A DNA stretch of 64,000 bases, from assembly GCA_015999745.1 (NCBI GenBank), contig JAECQP010000012.1, positions 1-64,000 on the forward strand, given 5' to 3'. The position numbers were made by a program, and so were the translations under genes. Under the pieces are notes generated by a model, which saw only the letters and a program-made list of their open reading frames with translations, did not search any database and was not told the origin of the DNA. Positions 39,717 through 48,028 of the stretch are shown piece after piece. The DNA is from Sphingobacteriia bacterium. Its GTDB lineage: Bacteria > Bacteroidota > Bacteroidia > Chitinophagales > Chitinophagaceae. Numbering within the stretch: position 1 is the stretch's first letter; every line of letters starts with the position of its first letter.

Positions 39717-40463
39717 TTAAATGCTGATGAAATAAGTGCGGGTGGTATCTACCGGCCCGCGGTTTTGTTTGTAACGGTTGTTGGTTTTATTCATCTCCAG
39801 CTGCAGCTGTTTCAGAATAGTTAGTTTCTGCTGATAGAGATTGATGAGCTGATCCAGTAAATCATTGCTGATTCCACGTTTGGAAATCGTTGATAAAATG
39901 GCCTTCTCCTCTTTCCCCATCTGCCTGATTTCTATACTAAAGTCTTTGAAATAATCCGCTGATTCCGCATACATCGGAATGGTACTGATCCTCGCTTTCT
40001 GCAGGTTGATGACCTGGATAAAACCGGCCTGGATATTCCGGAACGCAGCCAGATCATCGGTTGAGCCCTTCGCAGGTGAAGCAGCGGCAGCCTTGCTCAT
40101 TTCGGGGGAATGATGCAACGGTGAAGTATTTGGCTGCCTGGTTGTGTTGCCTGCAAGGCTTGCCGGCTGTGCTTCGGGTAAAGTAGATTTTATTGCCGGG
40201 GCCGGTTTGCGGTTGTTTTGTGCAACCGGTTCATTTTTGAGCGGCAATTGCGGTTTGTTCTGCACGAGAATGGACCATGCGCCTACGCCGGCAAGTGCAA
40301 TGATGCAGGCAGCAGCAGCCCACCGGACCAGCCGGATAACCGGAACCGATCTTTGGGGAGCGGTCTCAACTTTGGCAAGGATCTCCTGCAAAAGTTTTGG
40401 AGCCGGCTCATCGCTGTTGAGCTGTTCCCTGTTGGCCTGTATATATTTTTTTAACTCATCCAT
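39717..40463 (-). CDS. Probable anti-sigma factor (single-pass membrane protein)
   Basis: The 248-residue protein has a short cytosolic N-terminal region (1-46), one membrane helix (about 48-67, AAAACIIALAGVGAWSILV) and a larger periplasmic part rich in Pro, Ala and Ser, ending in a helical region (about 145-230). The gene overlaps the ECF sigma gene by eight bases, which is the usual layout of a sigma/anti-sigma pair. No zinc-binding HxxxCxxC motif is seen, so the fold is not the classical ZAS type. The role is inferred from position and topology. Confidence 0.7.
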   Translation of the reverse strand: MDELKKYIQANREQLNSDEPAPKLLQEILAKVETAPQRSVPVIRLVRWAAAACIIALAGVGAWSILVQNKPQLPLKNEPVAQNNRKPAPAIKSTLPEAQPASLAGNTTRQPNTSPLHHSPEMSKAAAASPAKGSTDDLAAFRNIQAGFIQVINLQKARISTIPMYAESADYFKDFSIEIRQMGKEEKAILSTISKRGISNDLLDQLINLYQQKLTILKQLQLEMNKTNNRYKQNRGPVDTTRTYFISI

Positions 40464-41007
40464 TTACTACGATCATTTTGGTGATACGCTCTTTTAATAA
40501 TTGTCTTGCCCGGTGATACTGGCTCTTGCTGGTTGATTCAGAAATACCCAGTTCGGCTGCTATTTCCCGGTGAGAATAATCCTCCGCCACAAACAGGTTG
40601 AACACCTGCCGGCAACCCTCGGGCAGGGCCTTGATTTCCCGGTGAATCATCGGCAGATCTACCGTTTTCCACCATTCAGTACTTTCTTCCATTAAGCCGT
40701 TCAGGTTGGTTTCTTCCAGGTTTTGCCACTGTACTTTCTTTTTGGTATAACGGATGCATTCATTGATCACAATCCTTTTCAGCCAGCCGCCAAACTGTTC
40801 GGCTTCTTTCAGCTGATGCAGCTTGTTAAAAGCAATGATGAATGCGTCCTGTAAAAGATCTTCTGCATCGGATCTGTCCGAAGCCATCCGCATACAAATG
40901 TTGAACATGGCTTTACTGTATTGCTCGTACAACCATGCCCGGGCCGCTGCATCTCCTTTGCAGGCCTTTCTCACAACAGCCGTTTGTATGGTCAGTTCCT
41001 GTTCCAA
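40456..41007 (-). CDS. ECF-type RNA polymerase sigma factor
   Basis: The 183-residue protein has sigma region 2 (MRMASDRSDAEDLLQDAFIIAFNKL, with the following GGWLKRIVINECI) and region 4 (LFVAEDYSHREIAAELGISESTSKSQYHRARQLL), which carries the -35-binding helix-turn-helix. Spacing and length are typical of group IV (ECF) sigma factors. It is the first gene of a three-gene operon with a membrane anti-sigma protein and a secreted surface protein, which suggests a response to envelope conditions. Confidence 0.92.
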   Translation of the reverse strand: MEQELTIQTAVVRKACKGDAAARAWLYEQYSKAMFNICMRMASDRSDAEDLLQDAFIIAFNKLHQLKEAEQFGGWLKRIVINECIRYTKKKVQWQNLEETNLNGLMEESTEWWKTVDLPMIHREIKALPEGCRQVFNLFVAEDYSHREIAAELGISESTSKSQYHRARQLLKERITKMIVVNG

Positions 41008-41085
41008 TCAGTCGTCTTATAAAGGAGTGGGTAATGGTGAAAAGGTTGGAAAAAAGGTAGGATTTTTTTCAGGCAGGCTAAAAAC

Positions 41086-41114
41086 AAAAGGCAGGGTGGT
41101 AGTCCCTGCCTTTT
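41086..41114 (-). terminator. Terminator after the aldo/keto reductase gene
   Basis: An 11-bp stem (AAAAGGCAGGG with CCCTGCCTTTT) closes a 7-base loop. On the minus strand it is followed by GTTTTT. It lies between the end of the reductase gene and the start of the sigma factor gene. Confidence 0.85.
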
Positions 41115-41133
41115 AAACGGTTCTTTAAAATGA

Positions 41134-42123
41134 TCAATATTCTGCCAGAACCGGCTTGTTTTGCATCATATCATCGATCTTTTTCATCACTTCCGGGGTC
41201 AGTAAAGGCAGCGCATCCAAGGCCTTTAAATTATCGGTTAGTTGCTCTTTTTTGGTGGCACCCAGGATCGCGGTGGTTACATGTGGATTTTTTACACACC
41301 AGGCAATGCTTAAAGAAGCCAGGGAAACGCCCAGCTCCGTAGCCAGTTGCTGCAACTGCTTCACTTTTTCAATCTTCGCCTCTACCAGGGTCTTTTCTTT
41401 GAGCCAGTCGAGACCTTCCACCGCAAGCCTGCTTCCTTCAGGAATCCCGTTGTTGTATTTACCGGTTAGCAGGCCGGAAGCCAGCGGGCTCCAGATGGTG
41501 GTGCCCAGGCCCACATTCTTATACACTTCCAGGTAATCGTTTTCGACCTTCTGTCTTTCGAAGAGGTTGTATTGTGGCTGCTCCATAGATGGGCCAATCA
41601 GGCGATAAGCCTGTGCCACCCGGTGGGCTTCCATGATTTCCACCCCGCTCCATTCACTGGTACCCCAGTATAATATTTTCCCCTGCTGTATCAGGGTGTT
41701 CATGGTGAAGACCACTTCTTCTACCGGCACATTTTTATCGGGTCTGTGACAAAAGAATAAATCGAGGTAATCGGTCTGAAGGCGTTGCAGCGCTTCATTA
41801 CAGGCTTCTGTCAGGTGCTTGCGGCTTAACCCGGTTTGATTGGGTTTATTGTCTTTACCCCTCCAGCCGAAAAAGGCCTTGGAGGATAATACATAGGAGG
41901 TACGGTCCCAATTTTTCGCCTTTAGTACACGCCCCATCATTTTTTCGCTTTCTCCCAGTGCATACACTTCTGCATTGTCGAAGAAGTTAATCCCGTTATC
42001 GTAGGCGATGCTCATCAGTTCTTCCGCACTGTTATCGCCTATCTGTTTATGAAAGGTAACCCAACTGCCAAAGCTGAGTACGCTTAGTTGCAGGCCGGTT
42101 TTGCCCATTATCCTGTATTCCAT
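41134..42123 (-). CDS. Aldo/keto reductase (KCNAB/YghZ-like)
   Basis: From the ATG at 42123 the protein has 329 residues. The start is placed at MEYRIMGKTGLQLS, and seven codons of open frame precede it. The AKR tetrad is visible as D and Y in FDNAEVYALGESE, K in LSSKAFFG and H in LFFCHRPDKNVP. The NADPH site is seen in the C-terminal GATKKEQLTDNLKAL. The group to which this belongs includes the voltage-gated potassium channel beta-subunit homologues. The substrate is unknown. It is a monocistronic gene with a strong terminator behind it. Confidence 0.9.
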   Translation of the reverse strand: MEYRIMGKTGLQLSVLSFGSWVTFHKQIGDNSAEELMSIAYDNGINFFDNAEVYALGESEKMMGRVLKAKNWDRTSYVLSSKAFFGWRGKDNKPNQTGLSRKHLTEACNEALQRLQTDYLDLFFCHRPDKNVPVEEVVFTMNTLIQQGKILYWGTSEWSGVEIMEAHRVAQAYRLIGPSMEQPQYNLFERQKVENDYLEVYKNVGLGTTIWSPLASGLLTGKYNNGIPEGSRLAVEGLDWLKEKTLVEAKIEKVKQLQQLATELGVSLASLSIAWCVKNPHVTTAILGATKKEQLTDNLKALDALPLLTPEVMKKIDDMMQNKPVLAEY

Positions 42124-42176
42124 GATGAATGTTTTAGAGGGCAAAATTACGAACAGTAGCCCATCTGCGGATTAAC

Positions 42177-42830
42177 TTATTGTTTAACAGGCACTGCCGC
42201 TGGTGCCGCCGTGCCCGGAGTTGGGGTTGCAGGGGCGGAAGGGTTGGAGGTGCTGTCGGGCAGAATGATGAAACTGCCCGGTTGTACCGAGTGATAAGTA
42301 AATTGGGTCAGTTGCTGGTTGGAAGTAAATCCCTTTTGGGCAAAGACTTTCTGCCTGGGTTCCCGCTGACTGATCTCCACAAACTTATCGGTGTAAAATT
42401 TTTCTGCTACCTGGTCCCAGTACAGTTCACTGGTATAAAGGGTGTCACCATTTACCCGGATAACCACCACACTGTCTCTCAGGTAAATTTTTTTATCCTG
42501 TTCCAGGTATCTGCCATACTTGGCGCTTAGTGTACTTTGTAATTTGGCGCTATCGTTGTAGAACTCTACATAGAGAGACTTTGGGAATTCTGATTTTAGT
42601 GCACTGTCTCCCTGGTAACGCAGTAAAAGCGGAGCGGTGAGTTTGGCTTTCATAACACCGTTTACACTCATGTAGCTGACAATATCAATTCCCTCTTCTA
42701 CTCCCGGTTTTTTTACGCCCAGTTGTTTTACCTCGTTTACATCGTTTTCGCAGGATGCCATAAAAAAGCAGCCCAGAACAAGGGCTGCGATCCAATTCCT
42801 TTGAATGATATCGGTACGAAGATTAATCAT
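42177..42830 (-). CDS. lptC: LPS export protein LptC (lipoprotein)
   Basis: The 217-residue protein has a signal sequence with a lipobox-like FFMASC, so it is probably lipid-anchored at the periplasmic face, which is common for the Bacteroidota LptC. The LptC/OstA-like beta pattern follows: KAKLTAPLLLRYQG, KYGRYLEQDKKIYLRDSVVV and GDTLYTSELYWDQVAEKFYTDKFVEI. A Pro/Ala/Thr-rich tail ends the protein. LptC links the LptB2FG transporter to LptA in LPS transport. It overlaps the outer-membrane protein gene by eight bases. That position after coaX and a porin-like gene supports the call. Confidence 0.82.
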   Translation of the reverse strand: MINLRTDIIQRNWIAALVLGCFFMASCENDVNEVKQLGVKKPGVEEGIDIVSYMSVNGVMKAKLTAPLLLRYQGDSALKSEFPKSLYVEFYNDSAKLQSTLSAKYGRYLEQDKKIYLRDSVVVIRVNGDTLYTSELYWDQVAEKFYTDKFVEISQREPRQKVFAQKGFTSNQQLTQFTYHSVQPGSFIILPDSTSNPSAPATPTPGTAAPAAVPVKQ

Positions 42831-44199
42831 ATTTACGTTTGATAAACCAGTTGTCGGTCAGGCTGAAGCCGAGGGAAACCTGCAGGTAGTTCTCTGTAAC
42901 ATTGTTGACAGAAGAACCTCTTTTCCCAAACTGGATCCCTGTTTGAATAACGGTGAACTGGGTTTCATAGGCTCTCCATTTGCGGATCGGGAAACCGGCG
43001 CCGAAAGAAACAGATGCATGCTTCAGGCCATTGCCATCAGCGTTGATATAGTCTTTACCGATATTGATCCCAAAACGGTAGTTCACGTTGCTGAGGTAAC
43101 TTCTGATGGCCTGCGGATTCGGACTGAACTGTGTACCCAGTTTAAGACTCCAGCTGTTATTCAGCGATGCATCCGGGCTGCCATAAAAACGATAGCTGTT
43201 CCACTGGGTGGTACTGTATTCCAGGCCAACAGACCATAATTCGAACAAGCCACTGTTGCTTACCACTGTTTTACGGAACATGATTCCGGCATCATAACTG
43301 GCAGGAAGTACAACGGTCCCCTTTATATTATCCCTTTTTTCGATGCTGTCGATCGCAACATAGTTACCGGAAGTACCAACGGTGAATGTTTCCCTGTCCA
43401 GGCTTTGTGTTGCATTCAGATTTTGTTTCAGGGAAGCCGTGGCGCCGAGTCGGAGCAGGTAGTTTTCGGTTGATTTAGTGGCTTTATTCTCCTTTTTGCC
43501 AACGGAGAATTCATATTGAACACCTATTTGGGCAAATGCATTGCCAAAGTTGGTCAGAGAAGAAGTGTTGGACTGATAATAGGTAACCGTATCGTTGAGG
43601 AAAGTTTTCTTGGTGCTGATTTCTTTTTTGCCAAAAGTATAACCGGTGTTCAGACCGATGCTGAAGTTTTTCCACTTCTTGCCTATTCCAATGAATGCCT
43701 GGTTCACACCCCCGGATCCTTCATAGCTGGTACCCAGTGTGTCGCCGGCTACCCGCTCCCTGGTGATAACGTTGTAATTGATCCTGCTCACCGGTCTGAG
43801 ACCAAAGGCCAGGCCCAATCTTTTGGCTTTGTTCAACGGCATACCGATCGCAACATAAGAAGGAATCAGGTAAACGGAGCTGAATGTTCCGGAAGGATTA
43901 TTGCTTTTCAGATTCCTGGAATCGAGCAATAATGCCAGATCATAGGAAACCATGTAAAAGGAATTGTAAGAAGCCGGGTTGTTGAAATTCACCGACTGCC
44001 CTACGTTATTGGTCATCCCGTCTGCATAAGCAGCCTGAAGTCCCCCCATAGAACGACCAATGGTATGCTGAGAACCGGTCAGGTTGCCGATACCATACCT
44101 GGAAAACGGAGAATTTACCTGAGCAGTTAACTGTAAAGAAATGAAGATGAAACTAACCACATAAGCCAGCCTACCTGTTGTTGTACTCACTAATCGCAT
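42823..44199 (-). CDS. Outer-membrane beta-barrel protein (OmpP1/FadL-like)
   Basis: The 458-residue protein has a signal peptide (about 1-26, ending LTA) and then NSPFSRYGIGNL, a conserved Bacteroidota start. Alternating polar and hydrophobic strands continue to a C-terminal aromatic residue region (LQVSLGFSLTDNWFIKRKYD). The family belongs to the OmpP1/FadL/TodX-like outer-membrane porins. The gene overlaps coaX at its 5' end by 29 bases and lptC at its 3' end by eight, so the three are one operon. Its location with lptC fits a role at the outer membrane, but cargo is unknown. Confidence 0.82.
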   Translation of the reverse strand: MRLVSTTTGRLAYVVSFIFISLQLTAQVNSPFSRYGIGNLTGSQHTIGRSMGGLQAAYADGMTNNVGQSVNFNNPASYNSFYMVSYDLALLLDSRNLKSNNPSGTFSSVYLIPSYVAIGMPLNKAKRLGLAFGLRPVSRINYNVITRERVAGDTLGTSYEGSGGVNQAFIGIGKKWKNFSIGLNTGYTFGKKEISTKKTFLNDTVTYYQSNTSSLTNFGNAFAQIGVQYEFSVGKKENKATKSTENYLLRLGATASLKQNLNATQSLDRETFTVGTSGNYVAIDSIEKRDNIKGTVVLPASYDAGIMFRKTVVSNSGLFELWSVGLEYSTTQWNSYRFYGSPDASLNNSWSLKLGTQFSPNPQAIRSYLSNVNYRFGINIGKDYINADGNGLKHASVSFGAGFPIRKWRAYETQFTVIQTGIQFGKRGSSVNNVTENYLQVSLGFSLTDNWFIKRKYD

Positions 44200-44899
44200 A
44201 TAAGCCTTTATAAATTAGGTTTGGGTCGGCAAATATCCTGTTTTTTAGGTGCGGTACAAAAAAAGGCATGTCCCCCCCGGTTAATAGCACGTTAAAGTTG
44301 CTGTATTTCAAGGCATATGCATCAATAATGCCATCTATTTCCTTAGACATTCCCAGGATCACCCCGCTTAGAAGATTGGTTTTGGTATCATATCCAACCA
44401 GCGGAAAATGGTGCTCCGGTTCAATCATGGGTAAAAGTGCCGTGTATTCGTTCATAGACCTGAACCGCATGGTCATACCGGGTGAAATGCCTCCACCCAG
44501 AAATTCATGCCGGTTGCTGATAAAATTATAGGTAATACAGGATCCAAGGCCAATGGCCAGGTTATGCTGGTCGGGAAACATGTCTACGGCTGCCGCACAC
44601 ATGGCCAGCCTGTCGGCGCCGATGCTTTCAGGTTTCCCGACCGGGGTGGAAAAGGTTAACCTGCTGGTATATCCAAGTGAATGAAACCGGGTATGTTCTT
44701 TCAGCAGGGCTTCAATTTCGGCCGGATGTCGGATAACGGAAGATAGAATGCTCTTGGAGGGATGGTATTGCTGTATCAGTTGCAGCATGGTTGCCGGGGA
44801 TGCATCCGGGAGTACCCGTTCTTCCACAAAATCCCGCCCGCTGAATACAGCGGCCTTTAAACGGGTATTCCCAAAATCCAGACAAAGCGTTTTTTCCAT
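44171..44899 (-). CDS. coaX: Type III pantothenate kinase
   Basis: The 242-residue enzyme phosphorylates pantothenate, the first step of coenzyme A synthesis. The ASKHA-fold motifs are present: LCLDFGNTRLKAAVF (5-19), the GADRLAMCAAA substrate loop, GLGSCITYNFI with the catalytic acidic position replaced in context, and the GGGISPGMTMR phosphate-2 loop. Length is normal. It is the first gene of the coaX / outer-membrane protein / lptC operon and overlaps the second gene by 29 bases. Confidence 0.9.
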   Translation of the reverse strand: MEKTLCLDFGNTRLKAAVFSGRDFVEERVLPDASPATMLQLIQQYHPSKSILSSVIRHPAEIEALLKEHTRFHSLGYTSRLTFSTPVGKPESIGADRLAMCAAAVDMFPDQHNLAIGLGSCITYNFISNRHEFLGGGISPGMTMRFRSMNEYTALLPMIEPEHHFPLVGYDTKTNLLSGVILGMSKEIDGIIDAYALKYSNFNVLLTGGDMPFFVPHLKNRIFADPNLIYKGLYAISEYNNR

Positions 44900-44915
44900 G
44901 ACGGGGCTTAAAAAT

Positions 44916-44923
44916 CAAATATA
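44916..44923 (-). promoter_or_regulatory. Bacteroidota -7 box for the coaX operon
   Basis: On the minus strand this reads TATATTTG, a full match to TAnnTTTG, 16 bases before the coaX ATG. A -33 element is not clear. Confidence 0.4.
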
Positions 44924-45018
44924 TGCAGAACAATGGCCAATGGAAATAAAATTAATCATGTTGTAGCGGTAGGGGGGATGCAAAAGATTTCGGTTATTTG
45001 GGGTTCAATTTAGGAAAA

Positions 45019-45891
45019 ATGCGAATCTCGGGTTTCACCATTATTAAGAATGCTGTGTTCAATGATTATCCCATAGTGGAAGCGGTGAAATCGATATTAC
45101 CGGTGGTAGATGAAATGATTATCCTGGTGGGAGATTGTTCCGACGATACGCTGGCGCTGATGGAATCCATTCAGGATCCCAAGATAAAAATCCATCATTC
45201 CGTTTGGGACCCAACGCTCAGAAGCGGTGGAACCGTACTGGCCGTAGAGACCGATAAGGCTTTCGGGCTGATCAGCCCCGACAGCGACTGGGCTTTTTAC
45301 ATACAGGGAGATGAAGTGATACATGAAAAATACCATTCGGCCATCCGTGCGGCCTGTGAACAATATGCCGGTGACAAAAGGGTGGATGGCCTGTTGTTCA
45401 GGTACCTGCATTTCTATGGCACCTACGATTATGTGGGCGACAGCAGAAAATGGTACAGCCATGAAGTGCGGATCATCCGCAACGATAAAACCATCCGTTC
45501 CTACAAGGATGCACAGGGATTCAGAAGAGGAGAGAAAAAACTGATGGTAAAGCCCATAGATGCCTGTGTGTATCATTATGGTTGGGTAAAGGACCCGGTG
45601 CAGATGATGAAAAAGCAAAAAGATGTGAGCAAATTCTGGAACAAAGACGAGGCCCTCAAAGCCTTCCTCGCCAGCCCGGATTATTTTGATTTCAACCAGT
45701 TTGATTCACTGGAAAAATTCAAGGAGACCCATCCCGCCGTAATGCAACAAAGGATTGAAAGATTGAACTGGAAAGTGGAACTGGACACTGCTAAAAAACA
45801 GTTCAGCCTTAAGGACAAGCTGCTCTATTATTTTGAAAAAGCCACAGGTATCCGCCTGTTTGATTTCAGAAATTATAAAATGCTCCGCTAG
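45019..45891 (+). CDS. GT2-like glycosyltransferase
   Basis: From the ATG at 45019 the protein has 290 residues. The N-terminus ISGFTIIKNAVFNDYPIVEAVKSILP is the nucleotide-binding part of a family 2 GT-A fold with the acidic stretch GDCSDDT. The metal-binding motif is probably in WAFYIQGDEVIHE, where the usual DXD is reduced to QGDE. A helical C-terminal part follows with the VYHYGWVKDP motif common in this subgroup. It is cytosolic. An earlier TTG at 44998 is in frame, but the ATG is preferred. The stop codon overlaps that of the convergent ligase gene (CTAG). Confidence 0.85.
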   Translation: MRISGFTIIKNAVFNDYPIVEAVKSILPVVDEMIILVGDCSDDTLALMESIQDPKIKIHHSVWDPTLRSGGTVLAVETDKAFGLISPDSDWAFYIQGDEVIHEKYHSAIRAACEQYAGDKRVDGLLFRYLHFYGTYDYVGDSRKWYSHEVRIIRNDKTIRSYKDAQGFRRGEKKLMVKPIDACVYHYGWVKDPVQMMKKQKDVSKFWNKDEALKAFLASPDYFDFNQFDSLEKFKETHPAVMQQRIERLNWKVELDTAKKQFSLKDKLLYYFEKATGIRLFDFRNYKMLR

Positions 45892-47081
45892 GTAAAGTCG
45901 GTTGGCGCCTGCTTCCTGTAATGCCAGAGCAGTGCAAGCGGCCATGCGTGCAGCAATGCGCCAAACTGGTAGTTCAGATTGCATTCCACCAGGCAGGAAG
46001 CGGCAATAGCCAGGGTCCAGATCACTAAAAAAGGATTGCGTTTTTTCCAACCGTAATAGGCCGGAAAGAACAGCCATCCGGTAAAAAGGAGCATACCCCA
46101 CCACCCACTGCCCATCCACCAGAACAGCCATTGATTAAATGGCCACCCAAAAGGAGGAATAGTTCCGTTGTACAGGAGCGCGAACTGTTGCTGAAGTTCG
46201 GTCGGAACAGCGGCCCAGCCAACCGCAGCATGTTCATTGGATTGAATGTATTGCCAGGCAGCCGTATTGACGGCTCTTCTTACCCCGTCGGAGTAAGTGG
46301 AGTCGTAACCCCTGCTGTTGAATTGCTCCCAGTCGTAGATGCTGTAACGGATTTTTTGATTTGCAGTTGGCAGGAACCATAAAGCAGCGGCTGTTAAGAT
46401 CACCAGCGCTGCTGTCCGGAGCAGGATCCTTGTTTTGCCCGAAGCACTCTTCAGACTGTACAGGCTGAACCCGCCCAATAGGATAAAAGCCATCACCCAC
46501 GCGGTTCTTACAGATAAAAAAAGGACACTGCCTGTTAAAAGAATGAATGCCGTTTTTTTATATTGAAGCGGGTTTTCGGGAAGCAGGCAAAACAGCAGGG
46601 CGCTGCAGATAAACATACCGAACCGCAGATGATCATTGTTCATGAACACAGGCAGGGACTGCCCTGAACCATACTGCGCAATGACTTCGGCGCTATGCAG
46701 CACAAACCATCCCAGCGGATACAGCATGGCCAGCAATGCTGCATGAATCCAAAGCGGAACAAATGATTTGGTGAAATTCATTTTTGACACAGCCAGCGCA
46801 CCGAGACCCGCAACAGGATATGCGCAATAATTCATCCATAATCTGTGATTGGCTGCTGCAAGGGGCTGTTGGTATATGCCCAACACTAAAAGCAGCACAG
46901 GAGCGAAACTCCACCATACCAGCGGCTCTTTCACTAAAGAAGGTATACTTTTCCGCAGCAGGTAAACTGCATACAACAACCATAGCGCTGTTGTGATGGA
47001 AAGAACAGCCCTGCTCCACAATAACCCTCCCAGCAGCAGAGCCGTAAGTGATAACAGAATATTTTTTCCCTTTTCTTGCAT
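45888..47081 (-). CDS. O-antigen ligase/polymerase-like membrane protein
   Basis: The 397-residue protein has about ten hydrophobic helices and one larger periplasmic loop near residues 235-310 with YDWEQFNSRGYDSTYSDGVRRAV and SNEHAAVGWA. The pattern of a long loop with Arg followed by a glycine-rich HxxxG-like stretch resembles the Wzy_C/WaaL family, which joins O-antigen or other polysaccharide to its lipid carrier. The GT2, GT4 and methyltransferase genes around it support a surface polysaccharide role. Polymerase and ligase cannot be told apart by eye. Confidence 0.75.
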   Translation of the reverse strand: MQEKGKNILLSLTALLLGGLLWSRAVLSITTALWLLYAVYLLRKSIPSLVKEPLVWWSFAPVLLLVLGIYQQPLAAANHRLWMNYCAYPVAGLGALAVSKMNFTKSFVPLWIHAALLAMLYPLGWFVLHSAEVIAQYGSGQSLPVFMNNDHLRFGMFICSALLFCLLPENPLQYKKTAFILLTGSVLFLSVRTAWVMAFILLGGFSLYSLKSASGKTRILLRTAALVILTAAALWFLPTANQKIRYSIYDWEQFNSRGYDSTYSDGVRRAVNTAAWQYIQSNEHAAVGWAAVPTELQQQFALLYNGTIPPFGWPFNQWLFWWMGSGWWGMLLFTGWLFFPAYYGWKKRNPFLVIWTLAIAASCLVECNLNYQFGALLHAWPLALLWHYRKQAPTDFT

Positions 47082-47116
47082 ACAGTTGCCATAAATTTAC
47101 ATTTACAGTATTGTAT

Positions 47117-48028
47117 ATGTGGGATCAATTATTAACAGGCATTATTCAGGGCAATTCAAAATCGCTGGCAAGGGCTATTTCACTGGTAGAAAATGAAGTG
47201 CCGGGGTTTGAACATTTTTTACAGCAATTGCCGGCAGGGCATACGCCTGTTACGGGCATTACCGGCCCTCCCGGAGCTGGCAAAAGTACATTGGTGGATG
47301 CCATGATCGCTACCTGGGTAGCCGCCGGAAAGCGGGTGGCGGTTCTTTGTGTGGATCCTTCATCGCCCTTTAACCTGGGCGCCCTGTTGGGCGACCGGAT
47401 CAGGATGAATGAATGGTATAACAATCCCAATGTCTTCATCCGTTCACTGGCAACCCGCGGATCGCTGGGCGGATTGCATCCGCATATCATTGAAATAACC
47501 GCCATCCTCCAGGTGGCGGGTTTCGACCATATCATTGTTGAAACGGTAGGCGTGGGACAGAGTGAAATAGAAATAGCAGGGCTTGCAGATGTAACAGTGG
47601 TGGTAGTGGTGCCGGAAGCGGGAGATGAAGTGCAAACCATGAAGGCCGGTTTGATGGAGATTGCAGACATATTTGTGGTGAATAAAAGCGATCGGCCGGA
47701 TGCGGATACCTTTGTCAAAAACCTGCGCATGATGCTGGCGCCCGCGTTCAATACCGATCAAAAAATCAGTGTGGTTAAAACAGTGGCATCGGCCCGCAAA
47801 GGGGTGGATGAGCTATGCAAACTTATAGATGAACACGTACAACTGGCAGGAATATCCGACAGGAAGCACTGGCTGATGACAGAGCGGGTATACCAACTGA
47901 TCCAGAAAACAAAAATGAAAGGCTTCGACAAAGCCGCCATCAAAAAAGCGATTGCCGCAGCATCGGCTCATCCGGGCTTTAACTTGTTTACTTTTGCGCA
48001 ACAGTACCTGAATGAATCAGAACAATAA
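47117..48028 (+). CDS. meaB: Methylmalonyl-CoA mutase-associated GTPase MeaB
   Basis: From the ATG at 47117 the protein has 303 residues. The frame is open upstream to 47048, but that part overlaps the divergent ligase gene. The G-protein motifs are ITGPPGAGKSTL (Walker A), VETVGVGQSE (switch region) and VVNKSD (NKxD). VLCVDPSSPFNLGALLGDRIRM is the MeaB/ArgK signature. MeaB guards adenosylcobalamin-dependent methylmalonyl-CoA mutase. The mutase genes are not in the window, and the gene is set among glycosyltransferases. Its end overlaps the next gene by 17 bases. Confidence 0.92.
   Translation: MWDQLLTGIIQGNSKSLARAISLVENEVPGFEHFLQQLPAGHTPVTGITGPPGAGKSTLVDAMIATWVAAGKRVAVLCVDPSSPFNLGALLGDRIRMNEWYNNPNVFIRSLATRGSLGGLHPHIIEITAILQVAGFDHIIVETVGVGQSEIEIAGLADVTVVVVVPEAGDEVQTMKAGLMEIADIFVVNKSDRPDADTFVKNLRMMLAPAFNTDQKISVVKTVASARKGVDELCKLIDEHVQLAGISDRKHWLMTERVYQLIQKTKMKGFDKAAIKKAIAAASAHPGFNLFTFAQQYLNESEQ

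Noticed and set aside
39299..39727. 142-codon plus-strand frame with an IGGIGGIGGVGG repeat opposite the surface-protein gene
   Set aside because: The glycine repeat is just the complement of the proline/methionine repeat of the real gene.
47048..47116. Upstream extension of the meaB frame
   Set aside because: It overlaps the divergent ligase gene and has no match to the MeaB N-terminus, which begins at MWDQLLTGI.
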